Below, in pieces: positions 35,595-43,454 of a stretch of 64,000 nt of DNA. The position numbers were made by a program, and so were the translations under genes. The stretch lies in NCBI GenBank assembly GCA_030704425.1, contig JAPDHM010000002.1, positions 1,269,864 through 1,333,863 on the forward strand, written 5' to 3'. The notes beneath the pieces were generated by a model. It was not told the DNA's origin. It saw only the letters and a program-made list of their open reading frames with translations, and did no database searches. The DNA is from Rhodobacteraceae bacterium IMCC1909 (GTDB taxonomy: Bacteria; Pseudomonadota; Alphaproteobacteria; Rhodobacterales; Rhodobacteraceae). Numbering within the stretch: the first letter of the stretch is position 1; the number at the start of each line of letters is the position of its first letter.

Positions 35595-38273
35595 TTAGGC
35601 TATTTTCTGACACCAGAACTGATACATTCCTGCAAATGCTCTTGGGTTGACCACTTCATATGTTTGCCATTTATTTAAATCGTATGGATCACTTGCGCCA
35701 GTATTAGTTAGTTTGAAATGCGAAACTATTTTGGCTGACTCAAATCCACAAAATTTTAGTCCTAGCTCAGACAGGCTGTCTCGTATTTGAGGTATTGTGA
35801 ACCGGTGTTCCTGTACGTGAAATATTAAATCTTTCAATTCACTCAAGCTATAAAAGTCGGAGGAGTTCAGTATTTTCTTATGATGGCTTTGGCCTGAAGT
35901 CACCACGGTTGTTCTAAACGACTTCATTGCGGCATCGTTTGATCCAATACCTGCCTTACTGATTTCTTTCCTCATTTCCACTATATGCTTTCTGGCAAGT
36001 TCACTATATAAACCAATCTTCATCAGACCACCTGGTTTGAGGCAATCCGTTAGTACCCTCCAGCCTGCGACAGGGTCATCCATGTGATGTAGAACGCCAG
36101 CGCTTTCCACGATATCAAATCGTCTGCCAAGCTTGCCTAAGTCCAGAATGTCTGCTTGCATATAATCTATGTTTTGGATTCCAAGCTCCTCAGTTTTACG
36201 CTTGGCATAGCTCATGCTGGATAAGCTTAGATCAATAGCTAAGACATTGGAGCCTTTAAACCTTGCTGCAGTGACTATGGAATGTTGACCTGTTCCACAG
36301 CCAGCAATTAAGATGTTAGGTGCTTCAACCTTTTTGATCTGATCATCAAAAAGCTTCAGCTTAATCTCCTCGACCACCTTGGAAATAGGCGCTGCTCGCA
36401 ACCGCAATCCTAAACTCACCCATCTAGGATACGGGCTTAATTCGTATTGATCCCTAACTTTGGAAGACACTTTGTCAGTGATCTCCTCCAACATAGGTAA
36501 AACAGTCTTAATTTGGAGTTCTTGGTTTGGCTCTGCAATCTGCCTAACGAAAACATCGTCAATTTCATCGTTATTCCGCAACGAGCTAGACCAGTCATAC
36601 TGATTTAGAGGTCTAAAAGAGGCCAGGCATAATATTGCCTGCGGGCTTGGTTGTTCGCCTTTATTTAGCACCTCTTTTACAGCCACCTCTAAGACTGCAA
36701 GAGCTTCATCCTCATGCTCATTTTGGTTGTAAATATATTCGTTTGTGAAGCACTGCAGCGCTAATGCAGATTGAAACTCTAACTCTTGTGCCGAACCCGT
36801 AAGATCTGAGATCGATAACAGCAGGCTAGCTCTAAGCCTTCTAAATAAGTCCTCCAGCTCCATATCAGGTAGGGGACAGACACTCATAAGCTTTAACAAT
36901 AGTGGTAGCTTAGATAAGTCTGTAATGACCTCTGGCAGTTTCGGCTCTGGCTCAGCCACAGAGGAAGTTTGCAGGTGTCGTTTCAACCTTGGCTCAAACT
37001 TCAAAAGACTGATGGCTGCAGGAGCAATATCCCTGGGCCTAACAAATGATTTTTTATCAAGTAGCGAGGTGATGACCTTTTGCAGATCAGGGTTTGGATT
37101 TTTAAAAGCTACCCCTTGGAGAGTAAGGCCCATGTTGCTGTAGGCTTCAGCATAATCAGGCTTGATGGTTAGAGCTTTGTTGTAGGCTGCTATTGCCTCC
37201 TGCAGCTTACCTTGCTCTTTTAGAGCATTGCCCATGTTGTTGTAGGCATCAGCGTAATTAGGCTTGATGGCTAGGGCTTTGTTGGAAGCCTCTATTGCCT
37301 CATCCAGCTTACCTTGCTCTTTTAGAGCATTGCCCATGTTGTTGTAGGCTTCAGCATGATCAGGCTTGATGGCTAGAGCATTGTTGAAAGCCTCTATTGC
37401 CTCCTGCAGCTTACCTTGCTCTTTGAGAGCATTGCCCATGTTGTTGTAGGCATCAGCGTAATTAGGCTTGATGGCTATAGCCTTGTTATAAGACTCAACG
37501 GAGGCATCAAGTTGTCCCAGTCCTTTGAGTACGGCCCCTTGGATGTTGAACAAGATGGCTGACTGTGGGAATTGCTGAACTAAGATCCCAGCCTGCTTTA
37601 GAGCCTGCTGAAGTTGTCCTTGGCTGTAGAGGTTAATCAATAATTGCAGCTGTTGTTGTGGTGGGTCCTGAACTTTAGAGGCTTTGCCAAAAGTCTTACC
37701 AGTTAATCCCTTCAGCCCATCACGAGCCCGTTTGTTCTTGGAGAACTTAGTCAAAATATCTTGGTATATACGCTTAGCCTCCTCCGAGGAGCCTTCCTTT
37801 GCTTTCTTCGTTGCCAGCTTGAGAGCTTGATCCAGTTTTAGGCTGTCGAGGATATTCGGCTGTTGAGGCGGTACTTCTGCGGTTAATTTGCTGGCGACGG
37901 CATGCTCTTCGCCAGTTTCATTCAGCTGGTGCTCAAGCTTATCGAAGTCATCGCCTTTAGCACCCTTGCTCTTGGCTTGATCCAGCACAGCTTTTGCTTT
38001 GGCTAACTTGCCCAGCTTAATCAAAGCATCAATGTAGCTTAGCCAGAATTGAGTTTTGGCTGGGTTAGCCTCCAGTGCCGTCTTAAAGAACGGTAAAGCT
38101 TGCTCAACCTTGCCAAAACCAACAGCCAGTACCCCCATATTATGGTTTGCATCAGGATGCTTGGGCTGGGCTTTTAGGATGGCAGTATAGAGTCGATCCG
38201 CTTCTTTAACCTGTCCAGCTTTATGAGATTCAATGGCCTGCTGCAGTGCTTGGTCAATTGTAAGTTCTGTCAT
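35595..38273 (-). CDS. TPR-repeat protein with class I SAM methyltransferase domain
   Basis: An 892-residue fusion. Residues 1-120 hold TPR-like helices (AIESHKAGQVKEADRLYTAILKAQPKHPDANHNMGVLA). At about 255-385 come four near-identical 34-residue TPRs (AYNNMGNALKEQGKLQEAIEAFNNALAIKPDHAEA), encoded by a 102-bp DNA repeat. The last third (from about residue 645) is a methyltransferase: APNILIAGCGTGQHSIVTAARF (motif I), VLAIDLSLSSMSYAKRK, DYMQADILDL, FDIVESAGVLHHMDDPVAGWRVLTDCLKPGGLMKIGLYSE. Such TPR-methyltransferases are common in marine bacteria and modify unknown targets, perhaps glycans or proteins. It has no signal peptide. Confidence 0.85.
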   Translation of the reverse strand: MTELTIDQALQQAIESHKAGQVKEADRLYTAILKAQPKHPDANHNMGVLAVGFGKVEQALPFFKTALEANPAKTQFWLSYIDALIKLGKLAKAKAVLDQAKSKGAKGDDFDKLEHQLNETGEEHAVASKLTAEVPPQQPNILDSLKLDQALKLATKKAKEGSSEEAKRIYQDILTKFSKNKRARDGLKGLTGKTFGKASKVQDPPQQQLQLLINLYSQGQLQQALKQAGILVQQFPQSAILFNIQGAVLKGLGQLDASVESYNKAIAIKPNYADAYNNMGNALKEQGKLQEAIEAFNNALAIKPDHAEAYNNMGNALKEQGKLDEAIEASNKALAIKPNYADAYNNMGNALKEQGKLQEAIAAYNKALTIKPDYAEAYSNMGLTLQGVAFKNPNPDLQKVITSLLDKKSFVRPRDIAPAAISLLKFEPRLKRHLQTSSVAEPEPKLPEVITDLSKLPLLLKLMSVCPLPDMELEDLFRRLRASLLLSISDLTGSAQELEFQSALALQCFTNEYIYNQNEHEDEALAVLEVAVKEVLNKGEQPSPQAILCLASFRPLNQYDWSSSLRNNDEIDDVFVRQIAEPNQELQIKTVLPMLEEITDKVSSKVRDQYELSPYPRWVSLGLRLRAAPISKVVEEIKLKLFDDQIKKVEAPNILIAGCGTGQHSIVTAARFKGSNVLAIDLSLSSMSYAKRKTEELGIQNIDYMQADILDLGKLGRRFDIVESAGVLHHMDDPVAGWRVLTDCLKPGGLMKIGLYSELARKHIVEMRKEISKAGIGSNDAAMKSFRTTVVTSGQSHHKKILNSSDFYSLSELKDLIFHVQEHRFTIPQIRDSLSELGLKFCGFESAKIVSHFKLTNTGASDPYDLNKWQTYEVVNPRAFAGMYQFWCQKIA
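37134..37500 (-). repeat. 102-bp tandem repeats encoding TPR units
   Basis: Within the TPR-methyltransferase gene, the sequence around CCCATGTTGTTGTAGGC recurs with an exact 102-base period (34 codons) at 37231, 37333 and 37435, with a more diverged copy near 37130. The copies are nearly identical, so they arose recently by unequal recombination. Confidence 0.85.
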
Positions 38274-38382
38274 GCTAGGGTTCTCGTTATGTGAAACGAC
38301 TAAGCTGCGTAAATCTCTATGAAACTACCAGATATAGTTTGGAGATAAAATAATAATTTATCGAATGCTTCTCATACTACCT

Positions 38383-38454
38383 TGCAACATGGACAAGGTG
38401 AGTGTTGTGGGCGAACGTGCAGCCCCACGTTGTAGTAGTTGGACTGAGGATTAA
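38383..38454 (+). pseudogene. Duplicated 3' fragment of the small exported protein gene
   Basis: These 23 codons plus stop read CNMDKVSVVGERAAPRCSSWTED and correspond to the end of the gene at 34711-34977 (CNMDKASVVGERAAPRCSEWTDE). The 5' part of the copy is missing. This indicates that the segment carrying the TPR-methyltransferase lies between duplicated ends. Confidence 0.7.
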
Positions 38455-38641
38455 GCTGTTTTAGCGTGATTTAGTGTGTTGCCGCACCCAACATCAATGA
38501 GGGACTGTGGTTGGTGCCGTGTTGAAGCAGTTTGACGGTGGTTTGGTGCCAGTGCGCATATACACCATGTAAGTCGACGTCTGTATTTATAAACAGCAGC
38601 ATTCCCCAATAGCTCTATGTGCGCTAAACTTCGAAAGAAGC

Positions 38642-38662
38642 TTACATCGGAAACCGATGTAA
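38642..38662. promoter_or_regulatory. 21-bp palindromic operator, copy 1
   Basis: A perfect inverted repeat with 9-base arms TTACATCGG and CCGATGTAA around AAA. It lies 31 bases before the ATG of the 275-residue gene. Two more copies lie at 42527 and 42947. Confidence 0.75.
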
Positions 38663-38693
38663 TATTGCTTTAACTAGGTTTGGAGGATTGCTG

Positions 38694-39521
38694 ATGACTG
38701 TTGGAACACGTTTGCCCGTTTCGCTTGCAAAGAAAATTGCTAAACTACACAAGCGCCTCCACACCACAAACAGAGGCTGGGCTATAAACAACGGCTTTGC
38801 CAACAGCACTCCGTTTGAGTTTGATTACGCTGCATACGATAAAGCTAGCTACGGTGATATGTGGCGTATGAACGTTGAGCTGCATGACGCAATGAATGAA
38901 CACTGGAATCACACAGAAGGCGATGATGCAGCGCAGGATGCATTTGGGCTTTGGGTGATACAAAGCTGGGGCGGTATCCGTAAGCACAAAGAAGAAACGC
39001 TCAAGCGATATTTGTATGAAGCAAAAAACTTCAACACAATTGACGGTAAAGATGGTGTAGCCAGCTACAGTAAGCTGATGGCTGCAAAGAATTGCGAAAA
39101 GTTCTTTATATTAGATGCACGTGTTGCAGTGGCATTAAACGTTTTGCAGCTGGAGTACTTTGGTGGACACCGCTACTTCTTTGATGTGCTTGGAACGCAG
39201 AACAAACAAATTTCTGCCTTCAACAAAATCTACAAGCGCAAGCAATACGAAGCGATTGGGTATGTTCCTTTTGAGGGCAATATGTACAGCTTCTTCAATG
39301 AGCTAGTTTTGAAAATGGCAGACTATTTAGGTGTGCGCGGCATTGAAGTTGAAATGATGCTTTTTGATAATGCTACCAATATTATTAACGATATGGACGC
39401 CATAGCTGAGTCATATGTGGAGAATGAAAAGTACTGGGCGTGGCGTTTAGCAGATTGGAAAAAGCGTAGGAACAAGCGTCATACAGAGCGCTTAAATTCT
39501 GAGGGGCACAACCTAGTTTAG
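38694..39521 (+). CDS. Uncharacterised protein of the palindrome-flanked cassette
   Basis: A 275-residue soluble protein that I do not recognise with confidence. It is helical and rich in aromatic residues. The segment FFILDARVAVALNVLQLEYFGGHRYFFDVLGTQNKQ resembles the 'DARVAxAL' stretch seen in some uncharacterised helix-hairpin-helix/DNA-glycosylase-like proteins, but this is only a resemblance. TGGAGG is seven bases before the ATG at 38694, which decides the start over the TTG at 38688. It is convergent with the TGT-like gene and overlaps its stop by 9 bases. The palindromic operator upstream is shared in sequence with the operon on the other strand, so both sides are likely co-regulated. 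Confidence 0.7.
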   Translation: MTVGTRLPVSLAKKIAKLHKRLHTTNRGWAINNGFANSTPFEFDYAAYDKASYGDMWRMNVELHDAMNEHWNHTEGDDAAQDAFGLWVIQSWGGIRKHKEETLKRYLYEAKNFNTIDGKDGVASYSKLMAAKNCEKFFILDARVAVALNVLQLEYFGGHRYFFDVLGTQNKQISAFNKIYKRKQYEAIGYVPFEGNMYSFFNELVLKMADYLGVRGIEVEMMLFDNATNIINDMDAIAESYVENEKYWAWRLADWKKRRNKRHTERLNSEGHNLV

Positions 39522-40778
39522 GTAATCGTTAATTAGCTTTAAGTTCTGCTCAACCTCGTTTGGTATGCGGCTTGTATCCTCTGCTTTAAATACAATATCG
39601 CAAGCGTCGTGTGCCGTCTTGTGGTAAACATATAGGTTGTGATTTGTAAGCAGCTGCACCCCAGCAGCGCTTAAAAATGTCTGTGCAAACTCGCTACGTT
39701 CGCTGTGCATATCATTGATGCTGAATTTCTGCGTGATTGGAGAGGGACAATCGTTTAGGTGCTCAACATTTTGGTGCTGTTGATACTTGGGGCTCTGTGG
39801 AAAGTCTTGCATTGGAATTCCCCACGTACTTAACGCATTAGTAAGATTTGGAATTTTTGCTATTTCTTGTCGCACACCAGCGCTTTGAAACGGCGAACTA
39901 CTATCATAGCTCACGCGAATATCATTACCTAATTGCTCGCGTAGTATGCGCTGTATTGCAGTTAAGTAGACAGCGTGTTTGGGAGGAGATGCCATTAAGA
40001 CGTGCAACCATTCTGCTTTGTCTAACCTCTTGTCGTCACGTAAGATGCGTATCCACCTGAGTATTGGCTCTATGCCGCTTTTTGTTTCGCCACCCAAAGC
40101 CCAGCCCTCAAAATCAAAGTCTTTAACAGCTGCGTACCACGCCTCACCTGTTCCGTCGCCAGCGTCTTGCAGCACATTAAGGTACTTTGCACGTGCGCCA
40201 GTTGCTGCCCCTCGTTTGTCAGCGAAGTAGCGCAAGTTTGCTACACTTAATTCGATAAGCTGTTCTGCGCTAAAATTAACAAAAGGAGATGTTTTGGATT
40301 TTCTGTCGTGCAGCACCCACAAAGGCATATCCAACGTCATTGCATAGTCACAATATCTATCAAGCCAGCGTAAGATTGTGTCGCGTATACTGCGTTCTCG
40401 CATCCACCTTTGATATACGGCTTGAGGATTGTTTTTGAAATCCACCCAGCCTTTAATTGCTGGGAGTTTGCCAGTGCCTATTTGAAAACCGCCACTGTCT
40501 CCTATTACCACTGTGTCTTTGCTGCGAGTGCTCACAATGTCTGGTGTTGAAATTGTGGCTTTGTTGAATTGGCCGGCACTGTAAAGAACATATTTGCAGT
40601 GCCAGAGATCGCTATCAGTGCTCAAAAAGTTTAAGTCACTTAGCCGCAAACCTTTCGGCATATCACCTTGTGTGATGCTGCTCGTATCTCGCATAGGATA
40701 AGCGGCATAGCCTCGTTGTAGCGAGGGAAGGTAGATTGCATAATCTTCGTATGCATCAGAAAGATTTACGCCGCTCAT
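39513..40778 (-). CDS. TGT/DpdA-like 7-deazaguanine transglycosylase family protein
   Basis: This 421-residue protein has the signatures of the tRNA-guanine transglycosylase fold. IGDSGGFQIGTGK contains Asp94 in the base-binding DSGxFQ motif; LNVLQDAG and GWALGGETK (residues 227-232) sit where TGTs have the QGG and GGLxxGE elements; and VSYDSSSPFQSAG has Asp292 in the position of the catalytic nucleophile (D-S-S in DpdA/archaeal TGT-like enzymes). DpdA-type proteins insert a preQ0-derived base into DNA, whereas bacterial TGT modifies tRNA. The zinc-binding Cys-rich tail of TGT is not seen, so I favour a DpdA-like role. No preQ0 synthesis genes are visible in the window. It follows the 574-residue gene by three bases in one operon. 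Confidence 0.65.
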   Translation of the reverse strand: MSGVNLSDAYEDYAIYLPSLQRGYAAYPMRDTSSITQGDMPKGLRLSDLNFLSTDSDLWHCKYVLYSAGQFNKATISTPDIVSTRSKDTVVIGDSGGFQIGTGKLPAIKGWVDFKNNPQAVYQRWMRERSIRDTILRWLDRYCDYAMTLDMPLWVLHDRKSKTSPFVNFSAEQLIELSVANLRYFADKRGAATGARAKYLNVLQDAGDGTGEAWYAAVKDFDFEGWALGGETKSGIEPILRWIRILRDDKRLDKAEWLHVLMASPPKHAVYLTAIQRILREQLGNDIRVSYDSSSPFQSAGVRQEIAKIPNLTNALSTWGIPMQDFPQSPKYQQHQNVEHLNDCPSPITQKFSINDMHSERSEFAQTFLSAAGVQLLTNHNLYVYHKTAHDACDIVFKAEDTSRIPNEVEQNLKLINDYLN

Positions 40779-40781
40779 TGG

Positions 40782-42506
40782 TTATTGGGCCTTTTTTGCT
40801 GCTGCCCGTTGCGCAGCTTTATATGCTTTGTGTAACTGTTTTTGCTCTTGGGCGAGGGTTTCATACATTTCGTACTGAGGCAGCCAGCTGCGGTATGTGG
40901 CTAAATCTGTTTCATAATCGATATATACAGCACCATTTATGCCAGTGACTTTTGTTTTGTGTGAGGCGAGAGGCAGAGTTGGTATCGACGTAAACAGCAG
41001 CATAGCGTCTTTGGGGTTGAGGTGCATTGTTGTGTTTTGTGTGTCGTTAATTTGTACACTTGCATCAGCGCCGAAAGGCATGGTGAAGCACTTCAGGTAG
41101 TCAGCTTTCCCCTCATCCCACCACCACCAAAGCTTTAATGCGTCTGTGTCTACGCTGATGCCAACTTTTTGATTATGCTTTTTGTTGAAATGGCTTTTAA
41201 TTTGGTTAATCCACTGGCTCACGCACTCGGCATCAAACTCTGCAAGCCACTGTGCGTAAGCTGTAATCTCCCAACTGCATTCTTGCTGAGGTGAAACATC
41301 TATACGCAGTCCGTTGACTGTCTCACTGGGCATCTCGTCTGCGTCGTAGAAGAAAATCTTACGGCTATGGTTGCTGGCGGTTAACTGCAAGCTGTAGCGA
41401 GTATGTGTGTCTGTTGAGTTTTCTACCAACGTATCAACAGGCTCAGCCGAATAAAGTGGCAACTTTTGGTTGTTTAACAATTCTCTTTCCAACCAGCTTC
41501 TGTCGGAGCCACGCATCACAAGCGTAGAGCCGCTGTGCAGCTTGAGCTTTTTTGGTTTGACGTGCGTTACGCAGCTGGCTTTGCGAGGTGTTTTGGTAAT
41601 AATAATTTCGTTGTTTTTAGCATCAACGAGAACCGTAGTGCTTTCACGCACTTTCTCTTTTGTGCCATCAGCTTGTATGCGTTCAATATACTTGCTCTCG
41701 TCAAAGAACTTTTTGCGATATTTTTCTAGTTTTGCAGGGACTGCATGAGGCTGAATTGCTTCGGCAATAAGGCGAAGGCTTGGTGTTACGCTGGCTCTGT
41801 CGATGTCAGTACAAGCTAGCAGTGCGCTCTCAATCAAGTCATCGTTGTAGTTGCTGCCCACAACCTCAAGCTCGTTTGTGTGGCGATTGCGGCGTGCAAG
41901 GATAACTACAAAATCGTCAGTGTTTGCGATTGCGCTAGGAAATGCTTTGAGTTTGGCTTTTGCCGCAACAGATTTTGCTTGTTGCTTTTTGGTTTCGATA
42001 ATTTCGTCACTGCCAGTTGAGCTAGACTTCTTGCCGCGTGTACTTTCAAGTTCTTCGCCGTCTTCTTCGGCGAATAGTTGGTTTTCTGTCATGCGCTTTT
42101 CGCCACGTAATTCGCTCAAGCCACCTAAATCGTGTATGTGGTTGATTAAGTCGCTGCGCATGTTGCTATACTTGGCTGCGTCTTCGGTTGCCGTTTCGTG
42201 TAGTGCAAGGAGAGATTTTGCCCAGTCACTTACTGTAGATGCTTTTTTGGTTATATCGATGTTCCACACAAGGCGCACAAGAGGGTAGAAGTTTGGTTGG
42301 TTGCCTCCTCGCGCACGAGTGCGGATTCCCGCATCTTTGTACAAGCTTTTGAGGTATGCCCCATCTTTACTAGCTTCACGCCACCACAAGTATGTATCCA
42401 CAATATTCTGGTACAGCTTGTCTCTGCTGCTTTCAAAAGTTTGCGTTTGACTGTCAGCAGCATTTTGAAGTTGCGTTAAGCGTTGGTTGAGCTCCTCAGA
42501 CTGCAT
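40782..42506 (-). CDS. Uncharacterised 574-residue partner of the TGT-like protein
   Basis: A 574-residue soluble protein with no family that I recognise. The N-terminal 130 residues are helical, perhaps coiled coil (SEELNQRLTQLQNAADSQTQTFESSRDKLYQNIVDTYLWWREASKDGAYLKSLYKDAGI). A charged linker (LFAEEDGEELESTRGKKSSSTGSDEII) follows, and then an alpha/beta or beta-rich region with LNPKDAMLLFTSIPTLPLASHKTKVTGINGAVYIDY near the end. The C-terminal end has a faint resemblance to a sliding-clamp-like domain, which I do not press. GGAG precedes the ATG, and a 21-bp palindrome lies 20 bases upstream of the start. It is the first gene of the two-gene operon with the TGT-like enzyme. Confidence 0.65.
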   Translation of the reverse strand: MQSEELNQRLTQLQNAADSQTQTFESSRDKLYQNIVDTYLWWREASKDGAYLKSLYKDAGIRTRARGGNQPNFYPLVRLVWNIDITKKASTVSDWAKSLLALHETATEDAAKYSNMRSDLINHIHDLGGLSELRGEKRMTENQLFAEEDGEELESTRGKKSSSTGSDEIIETKKQQAKSVAAKAKLKAFPSAIANTDDFVVILARRNRHTNELEVVGSNYNDDLIESALLACTDIDRASVTPSLRLIAEAIQPHAVPAKLEKYRKKFFDESKYIERIQADGTKEKVRESTTVLVDAKNNEIIITKTPRKASCVTHVKPKKLKLHSGSTLVMRGSDRSWLERELLNNQKLPLYSAEPVDTLVENSTDTHTRYSLQLTASNHSRKIFFYDADEMPSETVNGLRIDVSPQQECSWEITAYAQWLAEFDAECVSQWINQIKSHFNKKHNQKVGISVDTDALKLWWWWDEGKADYLKCFTMPFGADASVQINDTQNTTMHLNPKDAMLLFTSIPTLPLASHKTKVTGINGAVYIDYETDLATYRSWLPQYEMYETLAQEQKQLHKAYKAAQRAAAKKAQ

Positions 42507-42526
42507 ATATATCTCCGCTTTTTCTG

Positions 42527-42547
42527 TTACATCGAAAACCGATGTAA
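42527..42547. promoter_or_regulatory. 21-bp palindromic operator, copy 2
   Basis: The sequence TTACATCG-AAAAC-CGATGTAA has 8-base arms plus one mismatch at the ninth position relative to copy 1. It sits 20 bases upstream of the ATG of the 574-residue gene, a position suited to a repressor. Confidence 0.7.
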
Positions 42548-42673
42548 GGATGCTGGCGGCTATATTGTGTCATTTCAAGTAGAATAAATACTTGCGGAAA
42601 GGGGTTCTTGCCTGTCAAAAATCTGCACTGCGGAAAATTAGGGGGAAGTACTTGTGCTTTTGAGGTGGTGAAT

Positions 42674-42850
42674 ATGCATATATGGGAAGTTACAAGCTGT
42701 AAGGGCAAACAGTCAAAAAGAGCTGTTAAAGGCAAGTCCAGCAAGCGTGATGTGCGAACTGAGTTTGAAAGAAATGCTAGTAAGCTGCGAAGCAAGGAGC
42801 GTAAACTTAACCCTCAGCGATCAATTGCCCCTATAAAGCACACGTCTTGA
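42674..42850 (+). CDS. Small basic protein of unknown function
   Basis: A 58-codon frame with strong basic character (MHIWEVTSCKGKQSKRAVKGKSSKRDVRTEFERNASKLRSKERKLNPQRSIAPIKHTS), preceded by GAGGTGG five bases before the ATG. A longer form from a TTG at 42608 also exists. The composition suggests a nucleic-acid-binding peptide, but I see no family. It lies between the two palindromes that flank the divergent operon. Confidence 0.4.
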   Translation: MHIWEVTSCKGKQSKRAVKGKSSKRDVRTEFERNASKLRSKERKLNPQRSIAPIKHTS

Positions 42851-42946
42851 TTTGCGATTTATGGGAAGAATTGCACGATTTGTTCGTTTTTAATTTGAGA
42901 AAAATATCGACTGGCTGTTAGCCTGAGAGGCATAGTGAAAATGCTC

Positions 42947-42967
42947 TTACATCGGTTTCCGATGTAA
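42947..42967. promoter_or_regulatory. 21-bp palindromic operator, copy 3
   Basis: A perfect inverted repeat with the same 9-base arms TTACATCGG and CCGATGTAA around TTT. It lies about 100 bases right of the small basic gene and ten bases before a possible 25-codon frame. Confidence 0.7.
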
Positions 42968-43139
42968 CGAGGATTAGATGCGCTCATCTGTGCTCAGCGC
43001 ACGAATGCTGTTGAGTGAACTCTGTACGCCTTCTAACGCACTCACGGCAGGGTAGGGGGTGTATGTTCACCACCGAGGATTGATAAGTACTCCACCATAA
43101 GAAACTGCGCAGTGAGATTTTCGGCTTGTAGAACCCCGT

Positions 43140-43454
43140 TTACGCTACAGCTGCCCATTTGCGTCGTGCTGTTGTCTGAATGCTTTCCCAGCACGCCTCT
43201 GCTAATCGTTCAAACTCCACACCCAAGTCCTGCAGATGTTGTGCGTCTTTGCTGTGCATCTGTTCTGCGTAGTATTTGAGTTTGTTGCTCACAGTCGCCA
43301 GTGCATCCGCACTTGGCTCTATTTGGCTGAACCTTAATGTGCGCATATAACATTCGCTTTTGCCCAACCAACGCTCGCAAAACTCGCGTTCACTAGCAAT
43401 GGCGTCTGCGGCTCGTAATACATCACGCACTTCGTGCAATAGTTGTCTGCTCAT
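43140..43454 (-). CDS. DUF6626-like small protein
   Basis: A 104-residue soluble protein beginning MSRQLLHEVRDVLRAADAIASEREFCERWLGKSECYMRTLRFSQIEPSADALATVSNKLKYYAEQM. The 'xxFcxxWLGxSxxYxxxLR' pattern resembles DUF6626, a family of small proteins in marine phage-like and island settings; function unknown. AAGGAGCAAC precedes the ATG on the minus strand. It lies in an island of short, unlinked genes next to the palindrome cassette. Confidence 0.6.
   Translation of the reverse strand: MSRQLLHEVRDVLRAADAIASEREFCERWLGKSECYMRTLRFSQIEPSADALATVSNKLKYYAEQMHSKDAQHLQDLGVEFERLAEACWESIQTTARRKWAAVA

Larger units (their letters stand above)
38274..38693. other. Intergenic region with a duplicated gene fragment and an operator palindrome
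   Basis: About 420 bases between the TPR-methyltransferase and the 275-residue gene. It holds the 88-residue gene's C-terminal copy (38383-38454) and the first 21-bp palindrome (38642-38662). No other gene is supported. Confidence 0.5.
42507..43139. other. Intergenic region with two palindromes and a small basic gene
   Basis: About 630 bases. It contains palindrome copies 2 (42527-42547) and 3 (42947-42967), a candidate 58-codon gene at 42674, and a 25-codon frame starting at 42978 just after copy 3 (MRSSVLSARMLLSELCTPSNALTAG). The latter follows GAGGA and could be a leader peptide, but support is thin. Confidence 0.4.

Noticed and set aside
37134-37500. Regular spaced repeats resembling a CRISPR array
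   Set aside because: The 102-base period is entirely coding TPR sequence with no unique spacers; no cas genes are nearby. The same applies to the repeats at 54064-55599, 56755-58763 and 63431 onward.
39513-40778. Annotation as ordinary tRNA-guanine transglycosylase (tgt)
   Set aside because: The Cys-rich zinc site of bacterial TGT is not seen and the gene is in an accessory cassette, so a housekeeping tgt is unlikely.
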